In this document: piece by piece, positions 61,186 to 64,000 of the stretch
Position numbering within the stretch: position 1 is the first letter of the stretch
How the letters are laid out: each line of letters opens with the position of its first letter
Assembly: GCA_020692325.1 (NCBI GenBank)
Contig: JAIMKR010000009.1
Span: 63,363 to 127,362 of the forward strand
DNA: 64,000 bases
Direction of reading: 5' to 3'
DNA from: Desulfocurvus sp.
GTDB lineage: Bacteria; Desulfobacterota; Desulfovibrionia; Desulfovibrionales; Desulfovibrionaceae
Made by a program: the position numbers and the translations under genes
The notes under the pieces: model-generated
What the model was told of the DNA's origin: nothing
The model's database searches: none
Seen by the model: the letters and a program-made list of their open reading frames with translations, nothing else

Positions 61186-63888
61186 TCAGCGCCGGGGCGC
61201 GCGGGGCCGCGCCCCATCCCCTTGGTTGCCTAGCTTCTCAACCAGGGTATTGGCAAGCTCCAGCTGTTTTTCCCGCGTGGTGGCCACGCCATCCACGGCC
61301 GCGGCGCGCACCGTGTGCAGCACCTTGGCGAAGGAGGGGCCGTCGCGCAGCCCCATCGTCTTCAAGTCCGAACCGTCGATGAGCAGCTCCTGGCTGCGCA
61401 GCCGTGTCAAATACTGCGAAATGTTCTTGCGCATGACCTCGCGGCGGCTTCTGGCCATAAGAAACAGCACACCCTCCAGTGGCAGCTGGTCCAGGGCGAA
61501 GTAGATGTCGCTCAGCGAGAACTGGCCGTCCTGCCAGGTCATGAGCGTGGCCAGCGTCTCGGCGATGCGGTCGCGCAAGGCGAGGAAGTCGCGCCGCTCG
61601 CGGTCCGAGAAGGCCAGCCGGCGGCAGATGTCGTCCAGCTGGTCGTGGTCCGCGCCCATGGTCAGCCCCAGCATGTACAGCCGCCAGGGGCTCGCCTTCG
61701 GCTCCAGGTAGAGCAGGGCGTACCAGTTGAAAACCTTGTGCAGCTCCATGAGCACGCGCATTCGCTCCGGGTCCAGGTTCAGCTGCGGGTGAATGGCGGC
61801 CAGCAGCTTGAGCTCCTGCAGGCGGTTGATGTTCTGCAGCACATTCTCCTCGCCAAGAATGAGCTGAAGCTCGTGGCTCAGGCGAATTCCGCTGAGCTTG
61901 GTGAAAAGATTCAGCTGCACCGCGTTCTTGATGAGCCGGTGTGTCTGACCGTCGATGCGGAAGTTGAAGCGTTGCTCGAAGCGCACGGCGCGCAGTATGC
62001 GCGTGGGATCCTCCACAAAGCTGAGCGAATGCAGCACGCGGATGACCTTTTCCCTGATGTCGCGCTGGGCGCCGAAAAAATCCATCAACTGGCCGAAGTG
62101 CCCGGGCGAGAGACTGAGCGCCAAGGCGTTGATGGTGAAGTCGCGGCGGTACAGGTCCATCTTTATGGACGAGAGTTCCACAGTGGGCAGGGCGGTGGGA
62201 TACTCGTAGTACTCCAGACGCGCCGTGGCCACGTCGATGCGCTGGCCGTCGGGGAAGAGCACCGCTGCGGTCTTGAATTTCTGATGCTCCTTCACGCGGC
62301 CCTGCCGCGCCTCGGCCAGGGCGTGGGCGAAGCGGATGCCGTCGCCTTCCACCACGAGGTCGATGTCCAGGTTGGGCCGGGCGAGGAGAATGTCGCGCAC
62401 GAAGCCGCCCACGGCGTAGACCCGGAAGCCCAGCTGCTGGGCCAGCACGCCGGCCTGCTCCAGCAAAGCCAGAATGGAGCCGGGGAGCCGCTGGCGCATG
62501 ACCGAGCGGATGTTGCGGTCGCGCTTGCCGGTGGTGAGCATGGCCTCGGGAATGCGCGCGCTTTCCTCGATGAGCAGGTTGACCATGTCCGTGCGGGTGA
62601 TGACGCCGAGCACATGTTTTTGCGGATCGATCACGGGCAGGAAACCCTGCCGCTTGCCCACGACGATTTCCAGGACCGTGTGCAGGTCGGCCTCCGGCGG
62701 AGCGGTGAGAAAATCCACGACCATGTATTCGGCCAGCGGAACATCGCTCAAACCGTGGGAGACCCCTTTCTCCGCCGTGTGATGGTCCAGAATGCCCACG
62801 CAGGTGTGGTCCAGCGGGGCCACCACCGGCACGCTTTTGAGGCCGAAGCGGGTCATCAGCTCGGCAGCGTCGGCCATGGTGCGGGAGGACTCGATGACCA
62901 CCGGGGGCTTGGACATGATGGTCCCGGCGTTGATCTGCGGATTGACGTGGGAGTAGAGCAGGGCGAGCAGCTCGTCGCGCACCTCGCTGAGCGTCTTGTC
63001 CTTCACCGTGGCCGAGGCCGCGTACCCGTGCCCCCCCCCGCCGAAGAACGAGCAGATATAGCCCACGTTCACCTCGACCACGCGCGAGCGCGCCACGATG
63101 TGGATGCGGTCGGCCATGCGGCCGAGGGCGAACATGACGCGCACGTTCTCCATGTCGATGAACTTGTGCACGAGGTAGGCGAAGTCGCTGATGAACTCCT
63201 CTGTGCTCACCTCGGCGATGACGACTTCGACGCCGTTGAAGTCGTGTGTTTTGGCCGACTCGATGAGTTCGGAGAGCACGCGCACCTGATCCGAGGACAG
63301 ATCACGAGCGAGAAGATCGGAAATGACGCCCAGGTCCATGCCGTGCCGGCGCAGCCAGCCGCCGATGGCGAAATCCTCCGGCGTGGTGGAGTTGAACGTG
63401 AAGGAGCCCGTGTCCTCGAACACGCCCAGCCCCAGCACCGTGGCCTCCTCGATGCTTGGCTCGATGCCGCGCTCCATCAATTCGTGGCAGATGATGGTGG
63501 TGGTGCTGCCCCATTTGACCACGCGGGCGTACTCGGCCTGAACGTCCTCCTCGGAGTCGGGATGGTGGTCGAACACGTGGATGCGGATGCCGGGTTTGTC
63601 CAAGAGCGCCTGCACGTGGGAGACGCGCGATTTCTGCCGCGTGTCCACGATGACGAGCAGCTCCACGTCCGAGGGGTCGATGTCCTTGAACGCCTTGAAG
63701 TTGAACAGGTACGTGGTGCTCTGGATGAAATAGTTGCGCAGGTTCTTTTCCTGGCTGCCGGGGAAGATGAGCACGGCGTCCGGGTACAATCGGTTGGCGG
63801 CGATCATGGCGGCCAGGGCGTCGAAGTCGGCGTTGGCGTGGGCGGTGATGACGGTTTTGGGGCGAGGCTTGACCGGCGCGGCGTTCAT
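61186..63888 (-). CDS. DHH phosphoesterase-CBS-tRNA nucleotidyltransferase fusion
   Basis: A 900-residue protein with three modules. Residues 1-310 are DHH/DHHA1 (HANADFDALAAMIAANRLYP, VFDHHPDSEED, FFGGGGHGYAASA near 286). About 320-440 is a CBS pair (TIMSKPPVVIESSRTMADAA; FLPVIDPQKHVLGVITRTDM). From about 490 is a class II nucleotidyltransferase head with RVYAVGGFVRDILLARPNLD, DIDLVVEGDG and RRDFTINALALSL. The last acts on tRNA 3' ends (CCA- or A-adding) or adds poly(A); the choice cannot be made here. The start ATG overlaps the xerD stop (ATGA). Confidence 0.92.
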   Translation of the reverse strand: MNAAPVKPRPKTVITAHANADFDALAAMIAANRLYPDAVLIFPGSQEKNLRNYFIQSTTYLFNFKAFKDIDPSDVELLVIVDTRQKSRVSHVQALLDKPGIRIHVFDHHPDSEEDVQAEYARVVKWGSTTTIICHELMERGIEPSIEEATVLGLGVFEDTGSFTFNSTTPEDFAIGGWLRRHGMDLGVISDLLARDLSSDQVRVLSELIESAKTHDFNGVEVVIAEVSTEEFISDFAYLVHKFIDMENVRVMFALGRMADRIHIVARSRVVEVNVGYICSFFGGGGHGYAASATVKDKTLSEVRDELLALLYSHVNPQINAGTIMSKPPVVIESSRTMADAAELMTRFGLKSVPVVAPLDHTCVGILDHHTAEKGVSHGLSDVPLAEYMVVDFLTAPPEADLHTVLEIVVGKRQGFLPVIDPQKHVLGVITRTDMVNLLIEESARIPEAMLTTGKRDRNIRSVMRQRLPGSILALLEQAGVLAQQLGFRVYAVGGFVRDILLARPNLDIDLVVEGDGIRFAHALAEARQGRVKEHQKFKTAAVLFPDGQRIDVATARLEYYEYPTALPTVELSSIKMDLYRRDFTINALALSLSPGHFGQLMDFFGAQRDIREKVIRVLHSLSFVEDPTRILRAVRFEQRFNFRIDGQTHRLIKNAVQLNLFTKLSGIRLSHELQLILGEENVLQNINRLQELKLLAAIHPQLNLDPERMRVLMELHKVFNWYALLYLEPKASPWRLYMLGLTMGADHDQLDDICRRLAFSDRERRDFLALRDRIAETLATLMTWQDGQFSLSDIYFALDQLPLEGVLFLMARSRREVMRKNISQYLTRLRSQELLIDGSDLKTMGLRDGPSFAKVLHTVRAAAVDGVATTREKQLELANTLVEKLGNQGDGARPRAPRR

Positions 63889-64000
63889 GGTTTGCTCACT
63901 TTCTTGCGGCGCACCGAGTCGGTGGCGAAGGCGGTTGAACGGGGATGGTAGGCCTCGTGGATGCGCAGCAGCCGGGCGGACTGCACGTGCGTGTAGATCT
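63885..64000 (-). CDS. xerD: Tyrosine recombinase XerD, last codons (partial)
   Basis: The reading frame entering from the right edge gives IYTHVQSARLLRIHEAYHPR followed by a basic tail ending VRRKKVSKP and TGA. IYTHV contains the catalytic tyrosine of Xer recombinases, and the arrangement HxxYHPR is the usual XerD C-terminus. The stop overlaps the start of the following gene. The protein resolves chromosome dimers at dif. Only 37 codons are visible, so the length cannot be judged. Confidence 0.85.
   Translation of the reverse strand, partial: IYTHVQSARLLRIHEAYHPRSTAFATDSVRRKKVSKP

Noticed and set aside
61315..63951. 878-codon plus-strand frame opposite the DHH-CBS-nucleotidyltransferase fusion
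   Set aside because: It mirrors the fusion gene and crosses into xerD; no independent evidence of coding.

Overview
The window reads as a chromosomal segment of a GC-rich sulfate-reducing bacterium of the Desulfovibrio type (Desulfovibrionales). The clues are an adenylate kinase whose LID domain carries a Cys-His-Cys-Cys metal site as known from Desulfovibrio gigas, a modular archaeal-type glutamate synthase, a PxxKW cysteine-rich protein, a DHH/CBS/tRNA-nucleotidyltransferase fusion, a hemA-hemX-precorrin-2 dehydrogenase cluster, and a probable selenoprotein. The assignment is inferred from gene content only. Nearly all of the window is tightly packed housekeeping sequence. I see no tRNA, rRNA, CRISPR array, insertion sequence or prophage.

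Layout. 1-9.8 kb (minus strand, read right to left): PxxKW protein, an M20 peptidase, mnmG, a CorC-like CBS protein, lnt, prfB (with the classic +1 frameshift), a degenerate GGDEF protein, an FlhG/MinD-like ATPase, an IHF-beta/HU protein, and then, translationally coupled to it, a truncated-by-the-window exported protein with an in-frame UGA in a CxxU motif followed by a SECIS-like hairpin. 9.9-11.2 kb (minus): mtnP and apt, purine salvage. 11.3-12.8 kb (plus): rsmA, a second HU gene and a tiny membrane protein. 12.9-19.5 kb (plus): an extended macromolecular-synthesis operon rpsU-yqeY-mutS2-dnaG-rpoD. 19.5-20.5 kb: cobD/cbiB. 20.5-30.3 kb (minus): proC, ndk, fliM, a divergent polysaccharide deacetylase, ctpA, envC-like, a MagIII-like glycosylase, prmA, a small unknown, argD and dut.

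30.5-41.8 kb (plus): a glycogen phosphorylase, then a five-gene glutamate synthase module (FMN synthase subunit, ferredoxin, FAD oxidoreductase, class II amidotransferase, GXGXG subunit) behind a perfect 12-bp inverted repeat, then yajC-secD-secF. 42.2-47.3 kb (minus): adk, tilS, an unknown, hemA, a HemX/CcsA-like membrane protein and a precorrin-2 dehydrogenase. 47.3-50.0 kb (plus): two glycosyltransferases. 50.0-64.0 kb (minus): rarA, rsmE, lysA, a lipoprotein, mutS, lapB-like and lapA, a HIT protein, an NhaD-type transporter, a flavin reductase, the DHH-CBS-nucleotidyltransferase fusion, and the last codons of xerD.

The most interesting item is the probable selenoprotein at the left edge. 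It keeps the outline of an UshA/metallophosphatase N-terminal domain, but the expected metal ligands are substituted and a C-P-S-Sec motif sits near the N-terminus. A conventional gene finder would split or miss it. Secondary items are the inverted repeat in front of the glutamate synthase cluster, the lysine-less and cluster-less endonuclease III relative, and the small genes below usual length cut-offs.
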